Positions 9,170 to 17,778 of a DNA stretch of 64,000 bases are shown here, one piece after another (within the stretch, counting starts at the first letter, position 1; the number at the start of each line of letters is the position of its first letter). Both the position numbers and the translations under genes were made by a program. This stretch comes from Aedoeadaptatus coli (GTDB taxonomy: Bacteria > Bacillota > Clostridia > Tissierellales > Peptoniphilaceae): the NCBI RefSeq assembly GCF_900343085.1, contig NZ_OPYI01000011.1:29816-93815 (forward strand), read 5' to 3'. The notes below the pieces were generated by a model. It was given only the letters and a program-made list of their open reading frames with translations. It was not told where the DNA came from and did no database searches.

Positions 9170-9656
9170 CAAGACCCGCCTCTTAACGGCCACGGCCATT
9201 CTCTGCGCCCTTTCCGTTACCCTGTCCACCTTGGTGGTCTTTCCCAATATGGCGCCCTTTCAACACGCCATCAATGTCATCGGCGCCGTGATCCTCGGGC
9301 CTTGGTATAATTTCCTCTGCGCCCTGTTAACCGGGCTCATTCGCATGGGCACGGGCCGCCCCATTACCTCCGTTACCGGTGCCGTGGTGGGCGCCCTCCT
9401 CTCCGGCCTCGTCTACAAAAAAACCGCCTCCCTTCCCGCCACCTGGGCGGGGGAAGTCTTCGGCACGGGGATATTGAGCGCCATTCTGTCCTACCCCTTT
9501 ATGAAATACCTCTACGGATTGGATCTGGGCAGCCCCTTCTACTACATTCCCTTTTTCCTGCCCTCCACCGTGGTGGGCGCATCCATCGGCATCCTGGTCC
9601 TCTTGTCCCTGAAGCGGGCGGGCAAACTTTCCGATTTTGAGCTCTGGAAAAAATAA
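9162..9656 (+). CDS. thiW: ECF transporter S component ThiW
   Basis: Membrane substrate-binding subunit of an energy-coupling-factor transporter; the ThiW family is thought to import the thiazole moiety of thiamine. The 164 residues contain five or six hydrophobic helices with family-like stretches: QHAINVIGAVILGPWYN, GAVVGALLSGLVYKK and GEVFGTGILSAILSYP. It needs an EcfA-EcfA'-EcfT module, encoded at 10608-13079. ThiM (39417) would phosphorylate imported hydroxyethylthiazole. It overlaps the glutaredoxin-like gene. No TPP riboswitch is seen directly upstream, which is unusual for thiamine transport genes. Confidence 0.85.
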   Translation: MNNKTRLLTATAILCALSVTLSTLVVFPNMAPFQHAINVIGAVILGPWYNFLCALLTGLIRMGTGRPITSVTGAVVGALLSGLVYKKTASLPATWAGEVFGTGILSAILSYPFMKYLYGLDLGSPFYYIPFFLPSTVVGASIGILVLLSLKRAGKLSDFELWKK

Positions 9657-9664
9657 AAAAGCAA

Positions 9665-9692
9665 TTGCAATTTCGTTTTTTTCTGCTATACT
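9665..9692 (+). promoter_or_regulatory. Candidate promoter of the trpP T-box transcript
   Basis: TTGCAA (9665-9670), 16 bases and TATACT (9687-9692). The same pair of hexamers precedes the SAM riboswitch at 55738-55766. Predicted start near 9700, just before T-box stem I. Confidence 0.5.
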
Positions 9693-9718
9693 GTTAGTAA
9701 TCCTAAAAAATATGAAAA

Positions 9719-9961
9719 CGTCGAGCAGAAGCAAGTAGCTTCAGGTGCCCTTCTCAGAGAGTCGGTGGTTGGTGTGAACCGATGAAGTTCCCTGTTGTGA
9801 ATGGGTCTGTGAGTGCGAGGTGAAAAAAAGTAGCCGAGCCGGTTCTCCCGTTATAGAGATAGGATATGTTAGTATCTAAAATGAGATGCGTCTTTTTGGG
9901 CGCAACTAGGATGGCACCGCGAATTCACCATTTGCTCCTAAACGAGCAAGTGGTTTTTTTG
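9719..9961 (+). promoter_or_regulatory. T-box riboswitch, tryptophan specifier
   Basis: The leader shows the ordered T-box parts: AGAGAG and the GGTGGTTGGTG stem I region (about 9756-9774), a specifier loop with GAA-TGG-G (TGG at 9802-9804, a Trp codon), and the T-box sequence AGGATGGCACCGCG at 9908-9921. The terminator is CCATTTGCTC (9928-9937) with GAGCAAGTGG (9944-9953) and a run of Ts. Uncharged tRNA-Trp should favour the antiterminator and turn on trpP. The Trp specifier agrees with the gene downstream. Confidence 0.93.
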
Positions 9962-9981
9962 TGCCGAGAAAAGGAGTTATT

Positions 9982-10488
9982 ATGAACACGAAGACATTAG
10001 TACAGGGCGCTATTTTTATTGCATTGGGCACGATTTTACACACCATCGTCCCCGGATTTTTTAACGGCATGAAGCCGGACTTTATGCTTTTCTGCCTCAT
10101 CGCTTACATCATGCTGAATCCGAAGCCCCTGTCCACTCTGGCCATGGGCGTGGCCACCGGCGTTATGGCGGCATTAACCACCCAATTTCCCGGCGGTCAG
10201 CTTCCGAATATCTGCGATAAAATCGTCGCCGCATTTTCCGCCCTGCTTATGATTCGCGCAATTCCCGGTGACGGCACCGTAAAAAAAGCCATTATTTATT
10301 TCTTAACCACCATTATCAGCGGCTCCGTGTTCCTGGGCACGGCCATGCTCCTCGTAGGCCTTCCCGGCGGCGCGCCCTTTACGGCCATGTTCGTCGCCGT
10401 CGTCCTTCCCACGGCAGCCATGACGGCGGTATTAGGCGTCATTTACGAAAGAGTCATCGCCGTCAACTACAAACGCAATCGAGCGTAG
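9982..10488 (+). CDS. trpP: Tryptophan transporter TrpP
   Basis: Small integral membrane protein (168 residues, five or six helices) of the TrpP/YhaG family, which imports tryptophan. Family stretches include FFNGMKPDFMLFCLIAYIML, ALTTQFPGGQLPNICDK and a helix-rich C-terminus ending in basic residues (NYKRNRA). The ATG at 9982 follows AAGGAG; an upstream in-frame start lies in the T-box terminator. It is controlled by the Trp T-box and lies immediately before ecfA1. TrpP resembles ECF S components in size and fold, so it may share that module; this is an inference. Confidence 0.9.
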   Translation: MNTKTLVQGAIFIALGTILHTIVPGFFNGMKPDFMLFCLIAYIMLNPKPLSTLAMGVATGVMAALTTQFPGGQLPNICDKIVAAFSALLMIRAIPGDGTVKKAIIYFLTTIISGSVFLGTAMLLVGLPGGAPFTAMFVAVVLPTAAMTAVLGVIYERVIAVNYKRNRA

Positions 10489-10494
10489 CGAAAG

Positions 10495-10526
10495 GAGCGA
10501 GGCGACCTTGCCCTCGCTCTTTTTCT
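10495..10526 (+). terminator. Terminator after trpP
   Basis: GAGCGAGG (10495-10502) pairs with CCTCGCTC (10512-10519), followed by TTTTTCT. It separates trpP from the ecf operon. Confidence 0.85.
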
Positions 10527-10607
10527 ATGTTCCGTAAATTGAGCGAGGGCCGCGGGCCTGTGGTATAATACACAGGTTAGGGCAACAGTTGAAGCGAAGG
10601 AGCGCTT

Positions 10608-11441
10608 ATGATCGAGATCAAAAATTTAGTCTATGCATACGAAGACGCCGTGAAATCGGCGGTGGACGACGTGAGTCTGACCATCGAGAAGGGCGAATTT
10701 ATCGCCGTTTTGGGCCACAACGGCAGCGGCAAATCCACCTTGGCCAAGTGTTTAAACGGCCTCTTTCGACCCACTTCCGGCGATGTCATCGTCGACGGGA
10801 TGAACACGAAAGAAGACGAGGACATTTGGAAGATTCGCGCCCGGGCCGGCATGGTCTTTCAAAATCCCGACAATCAAATCGTCGCCACGGTGGTGGAAGA
10901 AGACGTGGCCTTCGGGGCGGAAAACTTGGCCGTGGAACAATCGGAGCTTCGCCGGCGGGTCGACGAGGCTTTGGCGGCGGTGGAAATGACCGAATTTAAA
11001 GAGGATCAGCCCCACAAACTTTCCGGCGGCCAGAAACAGCGGGTGGCCATTGCAGGCATTCTCGCCATGAATCCCGACTACATTATTTTAGACGAGCCCA
11101 CGGCCATGTTGGACCCCGTAGGGCGCCAGGAAGTCATGAACACGATTCTGCGCCTGAACAAAGAAGAGGGCAAGACCATTATCCTCATCACCCACTTTAT
11201 GAACGAAGCCGTGCAGGCGGACCGGGTGGCGGTCATGGAAGAGGGGAAACTCATTCTCGAGGGGCCGCCTCGGGACGTGTTTAATCAAGTGGACACCATG
11301 AAATCCCTGGGCCTCGACGTGCCCCAGGTCACGGAGCTCGCCGCCCGGTTAAAAGCCGTGGGCGTGCCTCTGCCCGACGGAATTTTAGACAGAGAGGAGT
11401 TTGTCGACGCCTTATGCCGAGCATCAGCATCCGAAATGTAA
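10608..11441 (+). CDS. ecfA1: ECF transporter ATPase EcfA1
   Basis: One of two ATPases that power group II ECF vitamin transporters. The 277 residues show Walker A (GHNGSGKST, about residue 36), Q-loop ([20 protein letters not shown]), signature LSGGQKQR, Walker B ([11 protein letters not shown]) and the switch histidine (ITHFM). The FQNPDNQ stretch is characteristic of EcfA1/CbiO. It overlaps ecfA2 by 28 bases and is followed by ecfT and truA, the common Bacillota order. It probably serves ThiW, the candidate PanT and other S components elsewhere in the genome. Confidence 0.95.
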   Translation: MIEIKNLVYAYEDAVKSAVDDVSLTIEKGEFIAVLGHNGSGKSTLAKCLNGLFRPTSGDVIVDGMNTKEDEDIWKIRARAGMVFQNPDNQIVATVVEEDVAFGAENLAVEQSELRRRVDEALAAVEMTEFKEDQPHKLSGGQKQRVAIAGILAMNPDYIILDEPTAMLDPVGRQEVMNTILRLNKEEGKTIILITHFMNEAVQADRVAVMEEGKLILEGPPRDVFNQVDTMKSLGLDVPQVTELAARLKAVGVPLPDGILDREEFVDALCRASASEM

Positions 11442-12274
11442 GCTACATTTATAATGAAGGCCTGCCCTTTGAAAAGCGGGCCCTCGACGACGTCAGCCTG
11501 GACATTGGCGAAGGCGAATTTATCGCTTTGGTGGGCCATACGGGAAGCGGCAAGTCCACCTTGGTCCAACACCTAAACGGCCTGATGGAACCTACGGAAG
11601 GGGAAATCCTCTACGACGGCGTCGATTACAGAAAAAAGGGAAACATCACCACCTTGCGCCAAAAGGTGGGCCTGGTGTTTCAATACCCGGAGTACCAACT
11701 TTTTGAAGAAACCATCGCCAAAGACATCGCCTATGGGCCGAAGAATCTGGGCCTAAGCGACGAGGAAGTGGAAGACAGGGTGCGCCGAGCCATGGCGAAA
11801 GTCGGCCTGGACTACGACGAAAAGGGAGAGAAGAGCCCCTTCGCCCTCTCCGGCGGGCAAAAGCGGCGGGTGGCCATCGCGGGGATTCTCGCTATGGAGC
11901 CGGAGGTCTTGGTTCTGGACGAGCCCACGGCGGGCCTGGATCCACGAGGGAGTCGCGAAATTCTCGAGGAGATTCGCGGAATCTTCGAATCCACAGGCAC
12001 CACCATCGTCCTCGTCTCCCACAGCATGGAAGAAGTGGCGCGCCTGGCGAGCCGCGTCATCGTCATGGACCGGGGGCGTGTGCACATGGACGGCACGCCT
12101 CGGGAAATATTCGCAAGAGAAAAAGAACTTCGCGCCATCGGTCTGGGCGTGCCCCAAGTGCGCCGCACCATGACCGATTTGGTCGAGAAGGGATTCGATA
12201 TTAAGGAAGACTGCATTACCGTCGACGAGGCGTTCGACGCATTAAAGACATGGTGGGAGGGACGACGTGCTTAA
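11414..12274 (+). CDS. ecfA2: ECF transporter ATPase EcfA2
   Basis: Partner ATPase of EcfA1. The 286 residues contain Walker A (GHTGSGKST), Q-loop [20 protein letters not shown], signature LSGGQKRR, Walker B ([14 protein letters not shown]) and LVSHSM. The [12 protein letters not shown] stretch marks EcfA2 rather than a second EcfA1. The start lies inside the ecfA1 end; no later in-frame start keeps the first strand. It overlaps ecfT by 8 bases. EcfA1 and EcfA2 should form the heterodimer that binds the coupling helices of EcfT at the inner membrane face. Confidence 0.95.
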   Translation: MPSISIRNVSYIYNEGLPFEKRALDDVSLDIGEGEFIALVGHTGSGKSTLVQHLNGLMEPTEGEILYDGVDYRKKGNITTLRQKVGLVFQYPEYQLFEETIAKDIAYGPKNLGLSDEEVEDRVRRAMAKVGLDYDEKGEKSPFALSGGQKRRVAIAGILAMEPEVLVLDEPTAGLDPRGSREILEEIRGIFESTGTTIVLVSHSMEEVARLASRVIVMDRGRVHMDGTPREIFAREKELRAIGLGVPQVRRTMTDLVEKGFDIKEDCITVDEAFDALKTWWEGRRA

Positions 12275-13079
12275 AGACATTACAATCGGCCAGTATTTCC
12301 CCGCCAAATCCCCGGTCCATTCCCTGGATCCCCGGTACAAAATCCTCATTATGACGATTTTTATCGTGAGCCTGTTCTTCATCAACGCCTTTTGGCCCTA
12401 CATCTTTATCTTCGCCTGGCTCTTTTTCACCATTGCCGCGGCAAAAATTCCCGTGGGCATGGTGGTGAAGGGACTCAAGCCCCTCAGACTCATCTTGATC
12501 TTCACCTTCGTGATGAATGTGTTCTTCATTCCCGGGGAAGTGCTCTTTAAACTGGGCTTTTTAACCATCTCACGGGAAGGGCTCACCCAGGCCATCTTTA
12601 TGGCCATTCGCCTGGTGCTCCTCGTCATGGGCACGAGCCTTCTCACCTTAACCACCTCGCCCTTGGCCCTGACCGAAGGCATTGAAAAGCTCATGAATCC
12701 CTTGAAGCGCGTCGGCTTTCCGGCCCATGCCATCGCCATGATGATTACCATCGCCCTGCGCTTCATCCCCACCTTAATCGACGAGGCGGACAAGATCATG
12801 AAGGCGCAAATGGCCCGCGGCGCTGATTTCGAATCGGGGAACGTGCTGAACCGGGCGAAAAATCTCGTGCCCCTTCTCGTGCCCTTGATTCTCAACGCCC
12901 TGCGCCGGGCCGAAGAGCTGGCCACGGCCATGGAAAGCCGCTGCTACCGCGGCGACGAGCACCGCACGAAATTAAATCCCCTGCAACTGACGGGAACGGA
13001 CCATATTCTGTTTGCCGTAAACATGATCTTCTTTATTCTGGTTTCCGCCACTCGCTGGATGCACGTGCCCCTGCCATGA
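12267..13079 (+). CDS. ecfT: ECF transporter transmembrane protein EcfT
   Basis: Membrane scaffold joining the two ATPases to exchangeable S components. The 270 residues start with GTG at 12267, inside the ecfA2 stop. They show N-terminal family motifs (SPVHSLDPRYKI), several hydrophobic helices, and the two cytoplasmic coupling helices carrying Ala/Ser-Arg-Gly-type motifs (AQMARGADF near residue 190; MESRCYRG near 227). A last helix (HILFAVNMIFFILV) closes the protein. Its stop overlaps the truA start (ATGA), giving translational coupling. Confidence 0.94.
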   Translation: MLKDITIGQYFPAKSPVHSLDPRYKILIMTIFIVSLFFINAFWPYIFIFAWLFFTIAAAKIPVGMVVKGLKPLRLILIFTFVMNVFFIPGEVLFKLGFLTISREGLTQAIFMAIRLVLLVMGTSLLTLTTSPLALTEGIEKLMNPLKRVGFPAHAIAMMITIALRFIPTLIDEADKIMKAQMARGADFESGNVLNRAKNLVPLLVPLILNALRRAEELATAMESRCYRGDEHRTKLNPLQLTGTDHILFAVNMIFFILVSATRWMHVPLP

Positions 13080-13819
13080 GAAATATTTTAATCACCGTGG
13101 CCTACGACGGCACGAACTTTCACGGCTACCAGGACCAGGGGCCGAAAAAGCTCCGCACCGTGGAGACCCTTCTGAAAGCGGCTCTGGAAAAGACCGTGGG
13201 CCACGAGGTGGCTCTGCAATCGGCGGGGCGCACGGACAAAGGCGTCCACGCCCTGGGGCAGAAGGCGAACTTCCTCTCCGATACGCCCATCGATCTGGGA
13301 AACTTTCCCCGCGTGGTGAACTACCATCTGCCGCGGGATTTAAGCATCACCGAGGCCGTGGAAGTGCCCGCGGATTTTCACGCCCGCTACGGCGCCAAAA
13401 AGAAGCATTACAGATACCGCATCTACAACGCCAAGCACAGAAACGGCATGTTGGATCGCTACGCCGTCCACGCCCCCTTTCCCTTGGATGTGGAGCGCAT
13501 GGCGCGGGCCCTGAAAAAAATCGAGGGCTTTCACGACTTTTCCGCCTTCATCGGCCGCTACGCATCCCCGGCCAATCCCAAGCGGGCCATCGACGAAATC
13601 ACCGTCACCCGGGCGGGAGAGATCATCGAAGTGGATTTTTTCGGCAAAAGCTTTTTAAAAAACCAGATCCGCATCATTATGGGCTGTGCCATGGAAATCG
13701 GCCGCGGCCTCATGCCGGAAGATCAACTGTTAAAAGCCACAGAAACCCTGGACAGAAAAGACCTGGGTCCCACGGCTGCAGCCAACGGACTCATCCTCAT
13801 GTCCATCGACTACGAGTAG
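13076..13819 (+). CDS. truA: tRNA pseudouridine(38-40) synthase
   Basis: Converts uridines 38-40 of tRNA anticodon arms to pseudouridine. The 247 residues contain the catalytic aspartate in GRTDKGVHALGQ (about residue 55), YDGTNFHGYQ at the N-terminus and FLKNQIRIIMG near the C-terminus; the family more often has FLRHQVR-type residues there, a mild divergence. It is the last gene of the ecf operon. In many Bacillota rplM-rpsI follow truA; here a terminator and rarD follow instead. Confidence 0.95.
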   Translation: MRNILITVAYDGTNFHGYQDQGPKKLRTVETLLKAALEKTVGHEVALQSAGRTDKGVHALGQKANFLSDTPIDLGNFPRVVNYHLPRDLSITEAVEVPADFHARYGAKKKHYRYRIYNAKHRNGMLDRYAVHAPFPLDVERMARALKKIEGFHDFSAFIGRYASPANPKRAIDEITVTRAGEIIEVDFFGKSFLKNQIRIIMGCAMEIGRGLMPEDQLLKATETLDRKDLGPTAAANGLILMSIDYE

Positions 13820-13842
13820 CACGGAAAACGTGCTATTTTTTT
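13817..13842 (+). terminator. Terminator of the ecf-truA operon
   Basis: TAGCACG (13817-13823, overlapping the truA stop) pairs with CGTGCTA (13829-13835), followed by a run of seven Ts. Confidence 0.87.
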
Positions 13843-13901
13843 GCTCAGAAATCCGATTTAACGTGATAAAATAAAAAGTAATACATAGAAAGAGGTGCAT
13901 G

Positions 13902-14765
13902 ATGCCCGGTAGTTTAAAAGTATTGGCCTGTTACTTAATGTGGGCCTTCCTCGTTTTGTACTGGCCCCTTTTCGGCGCCATGGATCCCTTGGCCGTCCTG
14001 TGTTTTCGAATCGTCTTTTCCATGATCTTTTGCCTGATCATCGCCCTCGCCACGGGCCACGGTCCTGCTCTCCGCGCCCTTATGAAAGACAAGCGGCAGA
14101 TGCTGTTTCTGTTTTTCGCCGGCATCATCATCACTGTGAACTGGGGCAGCTACATCATCGCCGTTATGACCGGCCGCGTCATCGACGCCTCCCTGGCCTA
14201 CTACATGTGCCCCATCATCACCATCGTGTTGGGCTTTTTTATTTACAACGAACGCCTCCGGCCCCTGCAGTGGGTGGCCTTTGCCCTGGCCGTCATCGGC
14301 GTCACCGTGCCCATCATCGCCTACGGCCAAGTGCCCGTCTTCGCCATAATTATCGGCACCAGCTTCGCCGTATACAGCGCCGTGAAAAAACAAGTCACCG
14401 CCACGGCCATGGAAAGCATATTTATGGAAACCCTGCTGGTCACGCCCCTGGCGTTGATCTACCTCCTGGCCTTTAGTCATTTAGGCGACCTGAGCTCAAA
14501 AGAAATGCTATTGATCCCCACCGCCGGCATCGCCACCACCTTGCCCCTTCTCCTTTTCGCCGTGGGCATTAAAGACACCAGCCTCTCCGTGGCCGGCGTC
14601 CTCATGTACGTGAACCCCACCATCCAACTCCTCCTCGGCGTCTTCTGCCTGGGCGAAGAATTTACCACCACCCACGCCTGGATGTTTGCCTTCGTGTGGG
14701 CCGGTGTGGCACTGTTTCTGGCGGATGGGTTTAGGGAGAGGAAGAAGACGGAGCATATAGAATAA
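13902..14765 (+). CDS. rarD: EamA/DMT-family transporter RarD
   Basis: Inner-membrane protein of 287 residues with about ten hydrophobic helices, made of two EamA repeats. RarD-like features are the N-terminal YLMWAFLVLYWPLF, NWGSYIIAV with SLAYYMCPIITIVLGFF, and the second-half MYVNPTIQLLLGV. The family exports or permeates small metabolites; the RarD substrate is not established. Of two adjacent ATGs (13899, 13902) the second is better spaced from AGAGGTG (13891-13897). It stands alone between two terminators. Confidence 0.85.
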   Translation: MPGSLKVLACYLMWAFLVLYWPLFGAMDPLAVLCFRIVFSMIFCLIIALATGHGPALRALMKDKRQMLFLFFAGIIITVNWGSYIIAVMTGRVIDASLAYYMCPIITIVLGFFIYNERLRPLQWVAFALAVIGVTVPIIAYGQVPVFAIIIGTSFAVYSAVKKQVTATAMESIFMETLLVTPLALIYLLAFSHLGDLSSKEMLLIPTAGIATTLPLLLFAVGIKDTSLSVAGVLMYVNPTIQLLLGVFCLGEEFTTTHAWMFAFVWAGVALFLADGFRERKKTEHIE

Positions 14766-14771
14766 ATGTAC

Positions 14772-14807
14772 CCGGCGATTCGCGGCACGGCTTATCGCCG
14801 GTTTTTT
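14772..14807 (+). terminator. Terminator after rarD
   Basis: CCGGCGAT (14772-14779) pairs with ATCGCCGG (14794-14801), with TTTTTT at 14802-14807. Confidence 0.87.
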
Positions 14808-14876
14808 AGTGCTTCCTTATAAAATCCTTAAATTTGTTCCGTATACTCTCCTTAAAAATAGAAGGAGAGATATGCT

Positions 14877-15584
14877 ATGGGAAAATATATTTTAGAAACA
14901 AAGGGCTTAACGAAGACGTTTAAGAACCAAATGGCCGTGAATCATTTGGATTTAAAGGTGGAAAAGAATTCCGTTTACGGATTGCTCGGGCCAAATGGTG
15001 CGGGAAAATCGACGACTTTAAAGATGATTGCGGGCATGCTTCACAAGACATCGGGGGATATTTTATTTGATGGACATCCTTGGGGCCGCGACGATTTAGC
15101 GGCGATCGGTGCCCTTATCGAAACGCCGCCTTTGTACGATAATTTAAGCGCCGCAGAAAATTTGAAAGTGAGAACCCTGTTATTGGGATTGGGCGATGAA
15201 CGAATTGAGGAAGTTTTGGACATCGTCGATTTAAAGGATACGGGGAAAAAGAAGGCGGGACAATTTTCCATAGGAATGAAGCAACGGCTGGGCATTGCCA
15301 TCGCCTTGGTGAACCGGCCAAAGCTTTTAATTTTAGACGAGCCGACCAATGGTCTGGATCCTGAGGGCATTCGGGATTTGCGTGATTTAATTCGGAGTTT
15401 CCCGAAAAAAGGCATGACGGTCATTTTATCCAGTCACATTTTAGGAGAAGTGGCGCAATCGGCTGACCACGTGGGAATTATCGTTGGCGGGGAATTAAAG
15501 TACCAAGAAAAAATTGCAGAAAACGACGATTTAGAGTCGCGCTACATGGCGGTCGTCAATGGAAGCGAGGGGTGGCGCAAATGA
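14877..15584 (+). CDS. Lantibiotic-protection ABC transporter ATPase
   Basis: ATP-binding subunit of the NisF/SpaF/MutF (BcrA-like) group, which expels antimicrobial peptides from the membrane. The 235 residues show Walker A (GPNGAGKST), the group stretch IETPPLYDNLSAAENL, signature FSIGMKQR (with I in place of the second G, usual here), Walker B (LLILDEPTNGLDPEG) and LSSHIL. It overlaps the first permease by ATGA. The operon also encodes a second permease, a response regulator and a kinase, the layout of CprABCK/R in C. difficile. No lantibiotic structural or modification genes are nearby, so this is a stand-alone protection system. Confidence 0.88.
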   Translation: MGKYILETKGLTKTFKNQMAVNHLDLKVEKNSVYGLLGPNGAGKSTTLKMIAGMLHKTSGDILFDGHPWGRDDLAAIGALIETPPLYDNLSAAENLKVRTLLLGLGDERIEEVLDIVDLKDTGKKKAGQFSIGMKQRLGIAIALVNRPKLLILDEPTNGLDPEGIRDLRDLIRSFPKKGMTVILSSHILGEVAQSADHVGIIVGGELKYQEKIAENDDLESRYMAVVNGSEGWRK

Positions 15585-16321
15585 AAAAATATATTCTCGC
15601 TGAGCATTTAAAGCAGAAGCACACCTTTTTAAAAGCATTCGTTGTTATCATGTCCCTAATGCCCATCGTCATGGCCTTCGTCCTTATGCCGTCCTACTTT
15701 TCTGTCAATGCCTATAACTGGTGGTATGTAATTTTATTGCCGGCGACCTTTGCTTTGGTACCGGCCATGGTGCATCGAAGAGATGAGAGAAAACTGGATT
15801 ATCGCGCCGTTTTCCCCCTTCACGTCGATTTGAAAAAAGTATGGGTATCGAAAGTAGTAGTAGCTTCGGTATATGTGCTATTCGCCGCGGTCATTCACGT
15901 GGCGGGTGTCGGCATTCTGCAACCTTTTCTAAGCAGTCAACTGACGCCGAACGTGGGGTGGGACACCCTGATTTTTGCCAGTGGTGTATTATTTTTTGTA
16001 AACCTGTGGCAAGTGCCTTTGTGCTTGTTTCTGGCGAAGAAGTTCGGCTTATCGGCCGCCGTGTCCATCAACATCTTGTTGGGCGCGGCATTGGGGGCTA
16101 TGTTCGCTGATACGTCCATGTGGCTCCTTTGTCCCTACGCGTGGGGTGCGCGTTTAATGGTACCGATTCTCCACCTCCTGCCCAACGGTCTTGTGGCGAA
16201 AGCTGTCGAACCGATGATCGAAAACACGTCGATCCTAATTCCCTGTGTGCTGTCTCTTGGAATTTTTATCCTATTGTCCGGGATAACGGCTCGATGGTTT
16301 GCAGCCCGGGAGGTAAAATGA
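15581..16321 (+). CDS. Lantibiotic immunity ABC permease, MutE/EpiE type
   Basis: A 246-residue membrane subunit with about six hydrophobic helices, opening with a short cytoplasmic segment (KKYILAEHLKQKHTFLKAF) typical of the MutE/EpiE immunity permeases. The ATG at 15581 overlaps the ATPase stop; a GTG three codons earlier is possible but less coupled. It should pair with the second permease (16318-17058) and the ATPase to move peptides out of the membrane. The exact peptide cannot be told from sequence. Confidence 0.82.
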   Translation: MKKYILAEHLKQKHTFLKAFVVIMSLMPIVMAFVLMPSYFSVNAYNWWYVILLPATFALVPAMVHRRDERKLDYRAVFPLHVDLKKVWVSKVVVASVYVLFAAVIHVAGVGILQPFLSSQLTPNVGWDTLIFASGVLFFVNLWQVPLCLFLAKKFGLSAAVSINILLGAALGAMFADTSMWLLCPYAWGARLMVPILHLLPNGLVAKAVEPMIENTSILIPCVLSLGIFILLSGITARWFAAREVK

Positions 16322-17058
16322 TGGGTAGAGTTTTAAAAGCAGAGCTTTATAAAATTAAACACACGTGGATTCCTTGGATCCATGGTATTTTACCGGTGCT
16401 CTACGCCCTTGCCTTCTATGCGGCATGCCAATTTACCGGCTTAAAACATTTTATGCCCGATGAGGCGATTCAGATTTATTTCACGCTTTTAGGCGCGGCA
16501 GTACCCATCGTAGTCGGTGTTTTGATATCCAAAGTGGCAGATATGGAAAGCGGCGCAGGCCATTTTCAACTGTTGCTTTCGGCGCCGTCAAGGGCGAAGG
16601 CTTATTTGGGAAAAGCGGGAGCCCTGTTTCTGGGATTCATTTTGGCGACGTCCCTAGCCGTCGGCCTCTTCGGAGGGCTTTTCGGCCACCAAACCTTAGC
16701 TGTGTGGTTTGCAGCGCTGTTGCTTCTTTTAGCCGCATCCGTTGCCGTCTACTTGATTCACTTGTGGGTGGCATTGGCACTGGGTTCGGTCCCGTCCATG
16801 GGTCTTGGCGTTGTAGAAACACTCATCGCCCTTCTTGCCACCACCGGCTTAGGCGATAAGCTGTGGTATTTTATCCCTTGCACTTGGTCGGCACGATTGC
16901 CGGGGACCTATATTATAGCCGGCTCGTGGCAAAACCAATCCCTTTTAGCGGTGGAGCTGGCGAAGTGGGGATTTTCAGCCCTTCCCATTACTGCAGTGAT
17001 CTTTATCGGCTCCATCATTTGGTTTAATCGGTGGGACGGAGGACAATGGGGCGATTGA
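16318..17058 (+). CDS. Lantibiotic immunity ABC permease, MutG type
   Basis: Second membrane subunit, 246 residues, about six helices, starting at ATGATG on the previous stop. It opens with RVLKAELYKIKHTWIPWIH, the usual start of MutG/SpaG-type permeases, followed by an extracellular loop and a helix-rich C-terminus ending in polar residues. A far upstream in-frame start would overlap the first permease by some 200 bases and is rejected. The regulator genes begin 60 bases downstream. Confidence 0.82.
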   Translation: MMGRVLKAELYKIKHTWIPWIHGILPVLYALAFYAACQFTGLKHFMPDEAIQIYFTLLGAAVPIVVGVLISKVADMESGAGHFQLLLSAPSRAKAYLGKAGALFLGFILATSLAVGLFGGLFGHQTLAVWFAALLLLLAASVAVYLIHLWVALALGSVPSMGLGVVETLIALLATTGLGDKLWYFIPCTWSARLPGTYIIAGSWQNQSLLAVELAKWGFSALPITAVIFIGSIIWFNRWDGGQWGD

Positions 17059-17118
17059 AACCCTATAAACATATCAATTAAGAAGAAAAAGAGCTAGATG
17101 CATAGCGGAGGTGATCTT

Positions 17119-17778
17119 GTGGCGACGATACTTGCCGTCGACGACGAAGAGGACATGCTCGTGTTAATCGAAAATATTCTAAAAAAGAAGGGCCATTGTG
17201 TTCATGCGGTTCAAAATCCTTTGGAATTAGACGAAAACAGTTTACGAAAATACGATTTGATTTTGTTGGACGTCATGATGCCCGGGATGGACGGCATGAC
17301 TTTCTGTAAAAAAATTCGCGGCATTGTGGACTGTCCCATCCTTTTTTTAACGGCAAAGACAACGGAAGCGGATGTTGTAAAAGGCCTTTTAAGCGGTGGA
17401 GACGACTATATTACAAAGCCCTTCGGCGTACAGGAATTGCTCGCGCGGGTGGAGGCGCACTTAAGACGGGAGCAGAGAGAAAAACATGCGGGATTCAACC
17501 TTGGATCGATTCGCTTTGATCTGTCTTCAAAAAGCATTTTTGTGGCAGAAGAAAAAGTACCTTTGACGAAATCCGAATACCGGATTTGTGTACTTCTGGC
17601 TGAAAGAAAAGGTCAGGTTTTCTCCAAAGAGCAGATTTATGAACAGGTTTTCGGCTACGAGGGAGAAGGCGACGCGTCGGCGGTTTCCGAGCATATAAAA
17701 AATATTCGGGCGAAGTTTCAGCGGGTCGGCGAAAAGCCCATTGCGACTGTGTGGGGGATTGGCTACAAATGGAACTAA
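17119..17778 (+). CDS. OmpR-family response regulator of the immunity operon
   Basis: Two domains in 219 residues: a receiver with the acidic pair (DDEED), the phospho-acceptor aspartate in LILLDVMMPGMDG, the switch threonine (LTAKT) and lysine (TKPFG); then a winged-helix DNA-binding domain ending in HIKNIRAKF and VWGIGYKW. The GTG at 17119 is preferred because GGAGGTGATC lies just ahead; a longer ATG start adds seven residues before the receiver. It overlaps the kinase gene. Predicted to activate its own upstream ABC operon on peptide stress. Confidence 0.9.
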   Translation: MATILAVDDEEDMLVLIENILKKKGHCVHAVQNPLELDENSLRKYDLILLDVMMPGMDGMTFCKKIRGIVDCPILFLTAKTTEADVVKGLLSGGDDYITKPFGVQELLARVEAHLRREQREKHAGFNLGSIRFDLSSKSIFVAEEKVPLTKSEYRICVLLAERKGQVFSKEQIYEQVFGYEGEGDASAVSEHIKNIRAKFQRVGEKPIATVWGIGYKWN

